NCBI RefSeq assembly: GCF_003473485.1
Contig: NC_053042.1
Span: forward strand, 48,757,762 to 48,821,761
Source of the DNA: Medicago truncatula
Taxonomy: Eukaryota > Streptophyta > Magnoliopsida > Fabales > Fabaceae
Length of the DNA stretch: 64,000 bases
Direction of reading: 5' to 3'
Part shown: positions 34,360 to 46,800 of the stretch, piece after piece
How the letters are laid out: each line of letters opens with the position of its first letter
Position numbering within the stretch: the first letter of the stretch is position 1
Notes under the pieces: generated by a model
What the model was told of the DNA's origin: nothing
The model's database searches: none
Seen by the model: only the letters and a program-made list of their open reading frames with translations
Translations under genes and position numbers: made by a program

Positions 34360-34373
34360 CAATATTAGTTAAA
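34360..34373 (+). terminator. snRNA 3' box
   Basis: CAATATTAGTTAAA fits the plant snRNA 3'-end signal CA(N)3-10AGTNNAA exactly, starting two bases after the terminal hairpin of U5. Confidence 0.88.
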
Positions 34374-34729
34374 ATTTTGCTATTTTTTAATTGTTAATAC
34401 TAATTAGCAAATTAATTAATTATATTGATTTATTCTTGGCATATATTATATTAATTTATTCTTGACATATCTTAGAAACCCATTATATCTATATTCTTAC
34501 TACTTTTAATGTATTTATAATTAACTTGTTTAATGTATTTATAATTAACTTGTTCTCCTATGTCTTAAACGAATTTACTTAAATTTAATTAGCTAGTTTA
34601 AACTTTAGAGTAGCTATCTCTTACCTCCGACTCACCTGTGGCCGTGGTGGTTGCCTTGCTTGTGGTAAATGTATAGTTGTTTGTATAATACTTGTGCTGA
34701 TATAAATTTGTTTCTTTGTGTGTTGCAGG

Positions 34730-35506
34730 GATGTGTTTTTGCGCACTTCAGGATCCTCCTTTCGAGGATTCATAATGATGAGTACGACCCTGCTCTTACC
34801 CCGCTTGTGAGTCAATGGAAACCTACCAGAGGTTTTACTGATCCCGGACACTACAGACATGTCATTGATTCGTTGGACCATTTTCATGTCATCTGGATGT
34901 CGTATGAGAGACGATGACACATCACGCCCTTTCAGGACATATGTTGGTACTCCAGATGGATCATGGCCGGCAAAGACATGCGGGTTCATTACTTGCTAGA
35001 GCGGGTTCTTAGGCAGTTCGGGTATGTCCAGACTGTTCCTAGGCATCCTACAGACATTGGGCCTCTTGCGACAGCGGATGTGGCTATGGCCTTCATGGAG
35101 TTTGCTCTACATGTTCTCAGCCAACTGGAGATGGGTGATCTGGTTCCGGATAACGAGCTGTTGGCTCATTATAGGGGGTACATGAGATGGTTTGTTAGAG
35201 TATCACATCCTATTGTGAACCCCCTGCGGCCATTCCTGACTACACAGCTAATGCCCATCCTCGTCCCGTCCCTCCCTACGAGGAGGTTATTGTTGAGCAG
35301 CAATGAGTCAGACATCCTCCTGACCCATATCAAATCATCAACAACATCAGAGCCAGAGTGGACTGTGCAATGAGGCATCCTGGTGTGTTTCGTAATTCAG
35401 AGGAGGTTCTTCACTTGATGCAGGGCTTACAGTCTGAGTGGAGCATGTTAGAGCAGATGCCGGCTCCGTGGAGGAGGAGTAGGAGTCCACGGGATGGAGC
35501 ATTATG
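34730..35506 (+). pseudogene. Plant mobile domain (PMD/MAIN-like) pseudogene
   Basis: C-terminal part of a plant-mobile-domain protein, the transposon-related family often mis-named 'serine/threonine phosphatase 7 long form homolog'. Recognisable words are PLVSQWKPTRGFTDPGHYRH, the tract HITPFQDICWYSRWIMAGKD, RVLRQFGYVQTVPRHPTDIG, and a late RNSEEVLHLMQGLQ segment. A TGA replaces an arginine-type codon at about 34914. The frame shifts near 35240, and another stop (TGA) interrupts the shifted frame near 35303. No upstream exon is seen. It may be a remnant of a MULE-carried PMD gene. It begins about 360 bp after the U5 3' box on the same strand. Confidence 0.8.
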
Positions 35507-36275
35507 ACTTTGTAGTTTTTTTTATGACATTTTGTTGTAATCCTATTACATTTGCGCTTTTTGACGTTTTTATGAAATTTTTTGTTATTTTATTCCGTTA
35601 TTTTTTGTAATTTAATTATGAGTGAATGCTTGAATGAATGATGAAAATGTATACAATTGACTGAATGAATGTATGAATGAAAAATTTAGGAAAAATAGAT
35701 GTTCTGCCAGTTCTGGCTTGCTGCACAAACTGGACGTGAGTTAACTCACGCATGTGCTAATGGCTGCGTGATAGAGTTTATTATATGATAGAGTTTGATA
35801 ACTCAAATACTGTACTATTGACAATCTTTAAGTCATAAGAACTTAAAAGGTAGAGGTGTACGAATCTAACCATTGATATTATAAACTCGAATATTCAATT
35901 CAAACCAATTAAATTTATTTGATTCTTTTTCGTATTTTGGTCTAAACCTAACCAATGAAATTCGACCACTATTGTTTCATTTTATTTTATGGATCATGCT
36001 ATCTTGTGCCCTTAAAATAGAATTAAAAAATAAATTTTAATTGAAAGGATAACTTTTAAAACAACTTCTAAGAAAAAGTTTTTACAATAATTTCTTTAAC
36101 TTATGTTTTAAAGACACAACTCAATATTTCCGTTATTTTATTTGTTTCAAACTATATTTGTATGGCAGGGCAGCCAAAAAAATATATCATATCCTAGTTT
36201 AGTCTCCTTATTTTCCTTCCATCGTAATTTTGCAATTTTTTCTTTCTTTCTTTACTTTTGTCTTGAAAAAACATA
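35507..36275. other. AT-rich intergenic stretch
   Basis: I see nothing recognisable apart from short 'tgaatgaatg' repeats at about 35625-35690. Confidence 0.5.
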
Positions 36276-36422
36276 CACCCTCCGGCACTAATATAAGTAA
36301 AAAAACTACATTTTAGGTTCATTCATTTAATGATGCACATGGTCTTTAATAAAGACCATGTGCATCATTAAATGAATAAACCTAAAATATAGTTTTTTGC
36401 TTATATCAGTGACCGGAGGGTG
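36276..36422. mobile_element. Stowaway-type MITE, near-perfect hairpin
   Basis: 147 bp with ends CACCCTCCGGCACT and its inverse (from AGTGACCGGAGGGTG), flanked by TA on both sides (36274-36275 and 36423-36424). This is the Tc1/mariner target duplication. The two halves pair almost completely around the centre GGTCTTTAATAAAGACC. It lies about 385 bp upstream of the UPF0496 start codon. Confidence 0.9.
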
Positions 36423-36807
36423 TAGTATTGAATATAGTTTCTAGAACTTTCTTCGAACACGCCTAACCAAGATCATTACCCTTCACGCACACTACATATC
36501 AATCGATCACATTAATTTCACAAAGTCTTACTTATAAGCAAGAGCCAAAAAAAAATGGCTATGCCATTATTAAAGATCGAAAAAATCTCTTGCACAAAGA
36601 ACCACACCTGCTAACAACTTTATTTGCAAAAATTTTGAAGAGCAAAAGCTTCATTCATTAAAAAAGTTGGCATCTATATTGAATTTCAATTGGAAAACTC
36701 ATATCGTTGCGTCTTTCTCATCCATGTTAATCCTTTTGACAACTAGTCACTACATATCTTCTGTATTTTCTCTCTCATTTGCTGATTTACAGTATCAAGT
36801 TTAGGTT

Positions 36808-38235
36808 ATGAAAACGGAGATGAAGAACAAATTGGTTAGACGTATAAAGAAAATGCTTCCATGTTCTGGTAATCACGTTTTCTCCCTCTCCATGTATTCT
36901 TTTGCTTTTTCCATGTTGAGCTTTTAAGCATAGATTTTATGATTGTCAAAAAGATAAAACTATCAGAGAAATCAGCGACGGAGTTGGAGTAATTTTCACG
37001 AAAGAAAAATAATTTTAAAATAAAACTTGTATATTAGATTAAATCTTTAAATATGCATAATTCATATAAACTTACGTTTCAAGGATTCAAATATATTCAT
37101 AATCGTTACTTATGTTTAATGTATGTACTCATAATTGTGACTAAGATTAATTTGATTTAGTGACATTGTATAATTTAATGGCAATGAGTGACATGCAACA
37201 GTGTGCAGGTCTAGTTCTCCAAATCATCAAACACATGTAGACGTACGTGAAGAATATGCCAATGCATTTCGTACTGAATCATACGTAGAGTTTTGGACAC
37301 GCGTGGTTTCATATTCCAATGGTCCACAACGTCGTTCTTGTTTATCAAGAGAAGAGTCCACCACATCAACCCGACTTCCCTCTTACCGTTTATTTGCAGA
37401 GCATCTCTTGGATCCAGATCAACCCACGGTTACTCAGATCCTAACCCAAACCAAACTTCAACCCGAAATTCAATCTCTTCTATTAGACTACTTTGCCTAC
37501 ACTTCTAATGCATCTGTACTTTGTAGTCATTTGTTAAAAGACATTGATGGTGTGCGTGTAAAATATAGATCACTTAATACCATTCTTCAATGTGTTACAA
37601 CTAATCAAATACCTTCTCCTAAGGTAGTGGCTCATTTGATTGAATTTTCCAACTCTTTAAACCCATTTTCTACTTCCGGTCCATCTCCGTGTCGGGTCCG
37701 GTCCACCTTATGTCAATGCTCCGAATTACAAAAGCAGCTTGAGTCGAGCCGTGACAACGCTCGAGCCAAGCTTAAAATGGTTACTATGTTTGAACATTGC
37801 TCAACTTGTGTTGTGGTGGTTATAACAGCTTCACTTGTTGTGCTTGTTATGGCTCATGGATTTGCATTGCTTGTGGCTATGCCAGGACTAGCTTTGATGA
37901 ATTTGGGTTCAAAAAGGAAGCTGACTAAGGTAACGGCTCAGCTTGATGCAGCCGCAAAGGGAACTTATATATTGAACAAAGATTTGGAGACAACTAGTCG
38001 ACTTGTGGCTCGGTTAAATGATGAGTTTGAGCATATAAGGACAATGGTAAAGTTTTGGCTTGAAAGGAAAGAGGATAAAATTCAAGTTGATGGGGAAGTG
38101 GGGCGCCTATTAAAGAAGAACCAGTGTAATTTTAGTGATCTATTAGATGAGTTGGAGGAACATGTGTATTTGTGTTTTATGACTATTAATAGGGCTAGAG
38201 ATCTTGTGTTGAACCAAATCGATGCTTCTGCTTGA
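36808..38235 (+). CDS. UPF0496 protein (DUF677 family)
   Basis: Plant-specific protein of unknown biochemical role. Two exons: 36808-36868 and 37202-38235, 364 residues. A small first exon encodes MKTEMKNKLVRRIKKMLPCS, a basic N terminus. The acceptor CAACAG at 37201 restores frame (V-C-R-S-S-S). Family features are an N-terminal YANAFRTESYVEFWTRV segment, central helical stretches with a QLESSRDNARAKLKM coil, and a hydrophobic membrane hairpin at about 223-253 (CVVVVITASLVVLVM to MPGLALM). A C-terminal helical part follows (LDAAAKGTYILNKDLETTSR, HVYLCFMTINRARDLVL). Closest by feel to the At3g49070 type. The start is chosen because the second exon alone lacks an upstream ATG that fits the family's N terminus. 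Confidence 0.9.
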
Positions 38236-38290
38236 TTAACCATTAACTAATAAATTATTCACATTTGATTGCTCATGTTGATTTAAATTA

Positions 38291-39551
38291 GATTAAAGTT
38301 CACTTTTCCTCCCTTAAGTTTCAAAAACTTACAATTTTGACCTTCTATGTACAAAAACTACAATTTTAACCCTCTAAGATTTAACCTCTTTGTATCTTTG
38401 GTCTTTTTGGTCAATTTTGACCAGTCAATGTCTACCACATGTGTAATTATTAAATTAAAAAATATTTAAAAAAATCATATAATAATTTTTTTAATTAAAT
38501 AAATGAAAAATTAAATAAAAAATTAAGGAAAATATTGAAAATATTTTTTTTTAACAAAAACCTTTTATAATTCCATTGAAAATCCACCAAAACTGAATTT
38601 AAAAAAGTGCATAGCAATTGATCTTGTTTTTTCCGAAGGATGCATAACAATTGATCTTGATGAGGCCACGACCTCTCTTGCACCTGTTCCATTTTGCTGA
38701 ACTTTTTTCTCTCTCCGCCGCAACCAACACAGCAGCTGAAGCACATAGCTTCTTTCTCTCAATCTTTTATTTCTTCTTCATCTTCACTTTTCCTCTCAAT
38801 CCCAATCCAACCAAAAAAAAATATTAACAAGAAATGATGCAGAGAAGAGAAGGGTAGGAGCACAAATTCATCAAAACCATAATCACCTTAAATTGCTCAA
38901 ATTGAAAGATTTAAAAATAAATAAATTGGAACAATCATAATATTTCACAATTCCAATTTCTCCGATCTAGTCCTATACAGATTTGAGAATTTCCAAAACT
39001 TGCTCAAACGCTTCTTCAACGACCTGGAGTTAGAATTCAGGTTACAAGTCTTTCACAACGGTCTCCGACGGCGGCATAATCAGATTTGCGGCGAGAGACG
39101 TAAGGTGAAACGGAGAGCGGAAATATCAACGGTGGTGGAAGATGGTTGGTTGTTTCGAAATTTCTAGAACAGACTCCGACGATGCTGGTGAAATTAGAAA
39201 TACGGTGCTAATGATTATGTTACATACGACGACGTTTTGTATGTTTTTTTCTTGAGTAGCAGCGTGAGAAATGAAGGAAGAAAATGATGAGGAAGGAAAA
39301 AATTATTTTCTTGGTTTTTTTTTTCTTTCTGATTTTTTTTTTCATTTATTTAATTTGAAAAATGGTTATATGCTTTTTTAATATTTTTTAATTTAATAAT
39401 TACACACGTAGGCATTGACTGGTCAAAATTGACCAAAAGGACCAAAGATGCAAAGGGGTTAAATCTTAAAGGGTCAAAATTGTAGTTTTTGTACATAGGG
39501 GGCCAAAATTGCAAGTTTTTGAAACTTAGGGGGGGAAAGTGCACTTTAGCC
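38291..39551. mobile_element. Mutator-like element, second member of the 30823 family
   Basis: 1,261 bp with a perfect 9-bp target duplication TTTAAATTA (38282-38290 and 39552-39560). Ends are GATTAAAGTTCAC and the inverse of GGCTAAAGTGCAC. Arms share 'tcaattttgacc(a/g)gtca', 'aaaaacttacaattttgacc' and 'tgtaattattaaatt' with the element at 30823-32313. The middle (about 38560-39300) differs from that of the first member and has a gene-like GC content and codons around 39040-39150, but I recognise no protein. It starts only 55 bp after the UPF0496 stop codon and probably lies in its 3' UTR or terminator. Confidence 0.88.
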
Positions 39552-40139
39552 TTTAAATTAATGTAATAGTATTTTTTAAATTTAGCTCAATTGATAATGA
39601 TAATGCAATTTAATATGTAGTGGCTAGAATTTAAATTTCAAACACCCGCTTATTCACTTTTAAGAGATCAATAAAGATTGAAGATTTATAATCACTACAT
39701 AGAGAGAAAGACAAAGTACATATAAGCAAGATATGTTAGACACCCTAAGGTTGATGCTACACGGATGTAGTCTCTTTAATGAGAAGCGGTCTACATTCTT
39801 GGATTATAAATATACTTCGGATTATAATATTTGAATATTGTAAAATGGTCAATCGTAGGGTGCATGAGAAAGACATAGCGGAGAAAAATTCTTAAAAAAA
39901 TAAATTAAGGAGTAATTAAGTTAAGTGTGATTTTTGTTTGTGTGGACTTCCCTGAATTATCTTGGTGTGTATTAGTTGATTTTCTTTTGATTTCATTCAC
40001 TATACTCTTGTCCAGTTGTATTTTCATACCACTTTTATCATCATAGATTCTCAGTTGTAATACTCTTTTAGTGCAGATATGGTGATTGCTGTGTCAGGAT
40101 TATGTCTTCAATTTTTGCGTTTCCTCTTAATTTATTTTA

Positions 40140-40447
40140 AGGTTAAATTTGTTTTTGGTTGCTATAAATATATTAACTTTTTGTTTTATTCTCTCTAAAA
40201 TTTTCTTTCGACTCTTAGTCCCTATAAAATTTTCAATCACCACTTTTGGTCACTATTTATAAATAAACTCATATGTAGCCTTTGTATTTTTTTTAATGAA
40301 ATTGTGCAAAAATTTGTAGAATATTATAAAAAATCTCTAAAAAACATGAATTAAATATGAATTCGTATTTAAAAATTGAATAAATTTTTTAGAAAGACTA
40401 AAACAAAAAATTATTATATTTATAAGGCGAACAAAAATATTTAAACC
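40140..40447. mobile_element. Short TIR element (GGTTAAAT family)
   Basis: 308 bp starting AGGTTAAATTTGTTTTTGGT and ending ATATTTAAACC, with identical 9-bp flanks TTTATTTTA at 40131-40139 and 40448-40456. The interior is close to 25810-26233 and to the arms of 30731-32557. It is the only copy of this family in the window with both ends and no insertion. Confidence 0.85.
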
Positions 40448-40867
40448 TTTATTTTATATATTTTCCTTTTGCATAAATAAAATTAATTAAATTATTAAGC
40501 GGTTTACCTTTAAAAAAAATAAAAATCAAGTCGTTATAAACAAACTAAATTTAAGGATCGGCCCAACATATAAGATACGCTCCAGGCCCAATATATAATA
40601 TACTCTCCAGTCTCTCTAATTTGTTCCAATTTGGATTGCAAAAAGCAATCGAAATTTTTGTCTTCTTACTTCCATTCCCTCTCCGCCTTCGACACACCAC
40701 ACTCCAAAGTCGATACTCCTTTTTCCGTCACCACCCCGCACCGGTACCGGTAAGCCTCGTCTCAATTTCCTCGAAAATTAATTTCATTATAGTTTTAATT
40801 CCTAATTGTTTTGCATATAAATTTCATTAGTAGTTTGCGGCATTCAACATCAGGTTTATTTTTCGAT

Positions 40868-43800
40868 ATGGATTCGGTCGAAAAAAAGAGGGACGAGGAA
40901 GATTGGGAGTTTACTGATAAGAGGAAACAACAAAGGCCACGGAAGTATGTGAATGGTGGCGGCGATGAGGGTGAAGGCGAGGCTGAAGGTGAACGTGAAG
41001 GTTCTGACGGAAGTGGAAGAAGGAAGCGTGGTGATTATGATTCACGATCGAAGGTGGCTGCAAAGAATACATTAGAGAAATTGAGTAGTTTTTATGAGGA
41101 TGGTGAGTTTGATGGTGGGGATAAAATGCGTGAAAGTGGAAGAGAATCGAGGGATAAGAGCCGTGGTAATTCGGAACAGGGGAAGAGTTCTAGAAGAAAG
41201 TGGGATGAAGTTGATGTTGTTAGTGTCAAGAAAGTGCAGGAGAGTGGTTCTGAGAAAGGTGATGGCAAGATTGGGAAGAGAAGTGATTCTAGGGAGAGGA
41301 GTGGATCTGGTAGGAATGAACATGGTAAAGAGGATAGAAGAAGTGATTCCGAGAGAGTTAAGAGTAAAGGGGATGATAGGGTTGAGAAGCCTAAGAGGCA
41401 TAGAACACCACCGACTGGTTTTGATGTGGTTGAAACTGTGGAGAAGCCGGGAAATGTAGATGAGGATGGCAGTGTGAGGGTTAGGGATAAGAGTCTTAGA
41501 GAAACTGGGAACTCAGACAGATCTAAGACGCCTGAGAAGAGTGGGAAGCGTCATCAAGATTCGGAGAATTTCGAGATGGATCATGAAAAAAGTGGCAGTC
41601 TTAAAAGGAAGGAAATTGAGAATGATGGTGGTAAAGATGATAGGTCCAAAGGAGGAAAAGATGAAACTTGGAGTAATAGGAGGAAAGATAGGGAAAGTTC
41701 TAAAGATAATTGGAAAAGGAGGCCGCAGAGTAATAGTGATAGAGATTCAAAGAATGAGGATGGTGCTTTTGATCACAACAGAGAATGGGAGTTGCCGAGA
41801 CACGGTTATGATAGGATGGATAACGAAAGGCCTCACGGTCGGGCCGGTGGTAGAAAAGATGGATTCAGGGGGGAAGCTGTGAAAACAACAACGAAGTTTG
41901 GAATTTCAAATGATAATTATGATGTGATAGAGATTCAGCCAAAGTTCGTTGATTATGGAAAAACAGATTCTGGATCCAACCTTGGCAAGAGAACTGAACC
42001 TAATCAACAGAACAATGCTAAATCAGGCGGTAATAATGAAGAGCGGACACATCATCAGGAAGAACGAGGAAGAAAGAGTGACTCATCTGGTTCTGTAGCA
42101 CCTGGTGAAGATCAGAAGGAGAGATATGGGGATGATGACTATGATTTTTATGGGGGAAGAGGAAGGGGTCAAAGAGGTGTCGCAACTCCTCGCAGTACTG
42201 GTGGCTCGCAGTCTCAATATGGAAATCAGGATTCTGGATCCTTTAACAGAGGTGGTCCACAAGGAATAAAAGTGAATAGGGTTGGTGTTAGAGGAGGAAG
42301 GATTAGGCCTCCTGGGAGAGACAACCAGCAAGTTGGAATGCAATTGCCAATGATGGGATCACCATATGGACCACTTGGCATGCCTCCGCCTGGGCCAATG
42401 CAGCCTCTCTCCCATGGTATGTCACCTGGTCCTCCAATTTCCCCTGGAGTCTTCATGTCACCATTCAATCCATCTGTTTGGCCTGGACCTCGAGGTGTTG
42501 ACATGAATATGATGGCTGTTCCACCGGTGTCTCCTGTGCCTCCAGGTCCAAGATTTAATGCTGCTAATATGGGAAACCCGCCAAATCCTGCGATGTATTT
42601 TAACCAATCAGGCCATGGCAGGGGGATTCCCCCAAGCATTTCTAGTCCTGGTTTCAATCATACAGGGCCAATGGGAAGAGGAACACAACCTGATAAAACT
42701 CAAGGGGGATGGGCTCCACCTAAAAGTAGTGGAAGTATGGGTAAAGCTCCTTCTAGAGGTGAGCAGAACGATTATTCTCAGAATTTTGTTGACACTGGTA
42801 TGCGGCCTCAGAATTTCATCAGGGAGCTTGAGCTGACGAATGTTGTAGAGGACTATCCTAAGCTTAGGGAGCTTATACAGAAGAAGGATGAGATTGTGGA
42901 AAAAGCTGCAACATCTCCCATGTATTACAAGTGTAATCTGAAAGAGTTTGAACTGACTCCGGAGTTCTTTGGGACCAAGTTTGATGTCATTCTTGTGGAT
43001 CCCCCATGGGAGGAGTATGTGCACCGAGCCCCTGGTGTTGCTGAACACACGGAGTGCTGGACGTTTGAAGAAATAATGAACCTCAAGATCGAGGTAAGCT
43101 ATTATTATGTTTTCACAATACTTTCTTTTGTTAGGCTTATTAATTTATTGATATCTTATTTGTATTGTCGGCTTCTCTAGGCTATAGCAGATACTCCCTC
43201 TTTCATCTTCCTTTGGGTGGGTGATGGTGTAGGCCTTGAACAAGGCCGTCAATGTTTAAAGAAGGTAAACTATCTAAATGTTGCGATTGTTAATGGCATT
43301 CGACTTTAATCATTGGTTATGGTTTTGATATCCTACTATTTATTGCTTCCACTGCTAAATCTCTATCTTTATATTTTGTTTTTCTTGATTGGGACTGGGT
43401 TTCTACAGTGGGGATTTCGTAGGTGTGAAGATATATGTTGGGTGAAGACAAATAAAAGTACTGCAACTCCAGGATTGCGGCATGATTCACATACTTTATT
43501 CCAACATTCAAAGGTTGGTTAAAATTTATATTTTGTTGTTGTGCACCTGTAGACTGCAGCTTCATTTCATCATTTGAGATGGTTGTTTTGATGTCAAACA
43601 TAGTAGTCTTACCTAAATTGTTCGGTTTTGCTGTGGTGAAGGAACATTGCTTGATGGGCATAAAAGGAACAGTTCGTCGAAGTACTGATGGCCATATTAT
43701 CCACGCCAACATTGACACGGATGTAATTATAGCTGAAGAACCTCCTTATGGTTAGTTTATCAATCGTGTCTGTAAAATTGACATCTCATATTCCATAATT

Positions 43801-46800
43801 ATGTTAGACGATATTCTACCATATTTTCCTCAATAGATGCTGTTAAAAAATAAGTAGAAGCTGCAAAGCAACAAAATAAATCTTGTGGATCTAAATGTGT
43901 TGGGTCAATAATTAAATGCAGAGAATACTGGTTGTATAGACCAATCTGGTTTATAGATCAGTCTGATTACAACATCAACAGCACAGGTTTCCTCCTGGAA
44001 AGGAGTCTCTTCGTTCCACTAAACTAACTGAATAATTTGTAACCTCTGATAGCTCCTATGCAACACACACCCTATTAATATCAAACAATAACTTCCACAT
44101 GTAAAAACATAATTGTCTCATAGTTCTGTCTGCCTAGGTGGCACTATTAAATTAAGCCCGCCTTTTATAATTATTATTGTTATTATTATTATTCTGATAT
44201 TTTTTCAGTTATTATTATTATAAACCTTGACCACCTCCAAACCCATCATAACTGGCCTATCTGGGCCTCTCACCGTCAATGCAGAAACAACCATCTTTGT
44301 TAAGGTTGAAATGTGGAGGCAAGCCCTTGTTGATCATCATTTGAACCTTGTTCTATCAATTTTTCTCCGTGTCCTCCATCATTTCCCAAATTTAACACCC
44401 ACAATTTTCTTTTAGGACACCTATTGAGTGGCCCTAAATTGTTGGCCACATTGAAGACATTTTTCCTCATCTCTCCTCACATGTCCTAACATACTCTTTG
44501 TGAGGTATATTTATGTCCCGCTATTCCTGAACTGTGAATTTGGTGCGTTGGTAGCAGCAGAACTTGTGTTAGATAGTGGAGTTTTGAACGAATTGAGACG
44601 GGCCGGGCTGTCGATCCTCTGGGTTTGTGGCACACCTAAGTTAATTGGGTTATGCCCAGAAACAATAATTGGATAGATCTCATGCTCTCGTGCCCAAAAC
44701 TAGGTTTTTTGAGCTGTTCTGAAACTTCCTCACCAGCCAGAAGCAGGGCTCTTTGATCTTTTTCCCTGAAAGCAACCAACAGACATGTTTTCCCCTAACG
44801 AGTCTTCTTCTTCCACTGAATTGACAAAACAAGTCTACATTTTCTGATAGCTTCTATGTAACAGCCTGTTAATATCAAACAGTAACTGCCACATAAAAAC
44901 ATAATTACCTCTTTCACAAACTACAACCGCTATTTTATCAACCTTTTTTAAAAAACATAAACCATCATTGACCTTGGGCTATCCATCTCTCAGCAGACCC
45001 ATCATAATTCAACCTATAAGAAGAACAGAGCAAGAACTGATAACAAATCCGACAACTTGAGATTAGAGTAAGGTAGATGTTTACCATTCATATAGAATCA
45101 ATAGGGAGGCCCGACATGTTACCATAGGATTGAACTTTGTACTTGTAGATCCTACCGCTTTATTCATGCTGGACTAAACATATTCTTATTTCACAATCTG
45201 ATCTATTACCTCGAGAAAGCTAGTCATTAGGGGATGTTGTAGCTGGTAGCCCCATTATAATTGTTGGCTGATAGGCTGGTTCAGTGGAGAAGCTCTTTCT
45301 TTGGCTTATCGACGTCTTAGGAAATTAGATAGCTAGCTCACCTCAAGCAACTGTGATTTCACGTTCTTCCCTAGGCACTTTTTCATTGATCATGTTTTTC
45401 ATGGTACTTTGGAGTTTGCACAGAGAGCCACATAGTCTTGACAAGTAGGCAAGCACTTAGGAAATTAGATATAGAGCTCACTTCAAGCAACTATGATCAT
45501 GCTCTTTCTCAGGCAATTTTTTCATAAACTATATAAAAAATTGCCTACTGGGAATTCACTGCAGAATCCAACTGCACCCAAAAACTCAAATTTTTAAATA
45601 TGGGGGGGGGGGGGGGGGGGGTTAGAATCCTCTTTTAGATAAAGTAGGGGGACCAAAAGTGCATTTAATACATGCTTTAGGGATTGCAATGTTTTTGCTT
45701 GAAAGAATAAAATGGGCATCTCTTTAATTTCTTGCTCAATGCTTATATACTGCAGGTTCAACACAAAAGCCTGAAGATATGTATAGGATCGTTGAACACT
45801 TTGCCCTTGGAAGGAGGAGACTTGAACTATTTGGTGAAGACCACAATATCCGGGCTGGCTGGCTGACACTTGGTAAAGAACTGTCGTCTTCAAATTTTAA
45901 TAAGGAGGTAAGAAATGTGAATGCTAATATACCAGCATGACATCTGAAGTGAGGTTTTCCTTTGTAACTTTTTTAGTTAACTTTTATTTCTTTGGAAGTT
46001 GGATAAAATATGCAGCATCCTATCTGTTCCAGTAGGGTGTTATGACCCACTATATTCTGAAACCAGTTTTCCTTGCGCAAATAAAAGAAAAGAAAAACAG
46101 TTTTCCAATCAGTAGATAAGTCATAGAAAATTATCTGAGCAGTTATTTCTTCATTTTTAATCCGATCATTTTGGGCTATGGCTGTAACTTCTTGAAATAT
46201 TGGTAGATGTTGTACAATAGGCTAATTCATACCTAAAACATACTGCTAGCCTCTGGCGGAAGTTTCTTGGTCTGATATAAAAGTTTTTGAAGCCTGTCTT
46301 TTACTCATTTGTTCCTACACAGATATATGAATTAATCCATTTTTATCTTAATTTCCTCCAACTTCAAAATTTTCTTTTATCTTGTTTAGATAGGCACCTG
46401 CAGAGTTGGAGCTCGTTATTATCTTTGTCACTTGATCTGTGTTTTCTGGCTTGATTACTCACATTGATTTGATCTGCATAAATTCAGGCATATGTAAAGA
46501 ACTTCGGCGACAAAGATGGGAAAGTTTGGCAGGGTGGTGGAGGAAGAAATCCACCTCCAGAGGCACCTCATTTAGTGGTGACTACTCCTGATATAGAGGC
46601 TCTTAGGCCAAAGTCCCCAATGAAGAACCAGCAACAAATGCAGCAGCAGCAATCAGTAACCATTTCTTTGACGTCAGGTAGCGGATCAAACAGAAGGCCT
46701 TCTACACCGCAGAATCCAATTGCACTCGGTGTCAACCAAGACGCTTCTAGCTCAAACCCTTCTACACCAGCTCCTTGGGCTAATTCACCTATGGAGGGCT

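Noticed and set aside
34621-34989. Minus-strand open frame of 122 codons
   Set aside because: Antisense of the PMD pseudogene. The plus strand carries the recognisable protein.
36276-36422. Long hairpin as a microRNA precursor
   Set aside because: TA duplication and CACCCTCCGG ends identify a Stowaway MITE, and I see no known mature miRNA sequence.
41072-42657. Several long open frames in other frames and on the minus strand of MTB
   Set aside because: They arise from the low-complexity charged and Gly/Pro-rich coding of MTB exon 1. None shows a domain.
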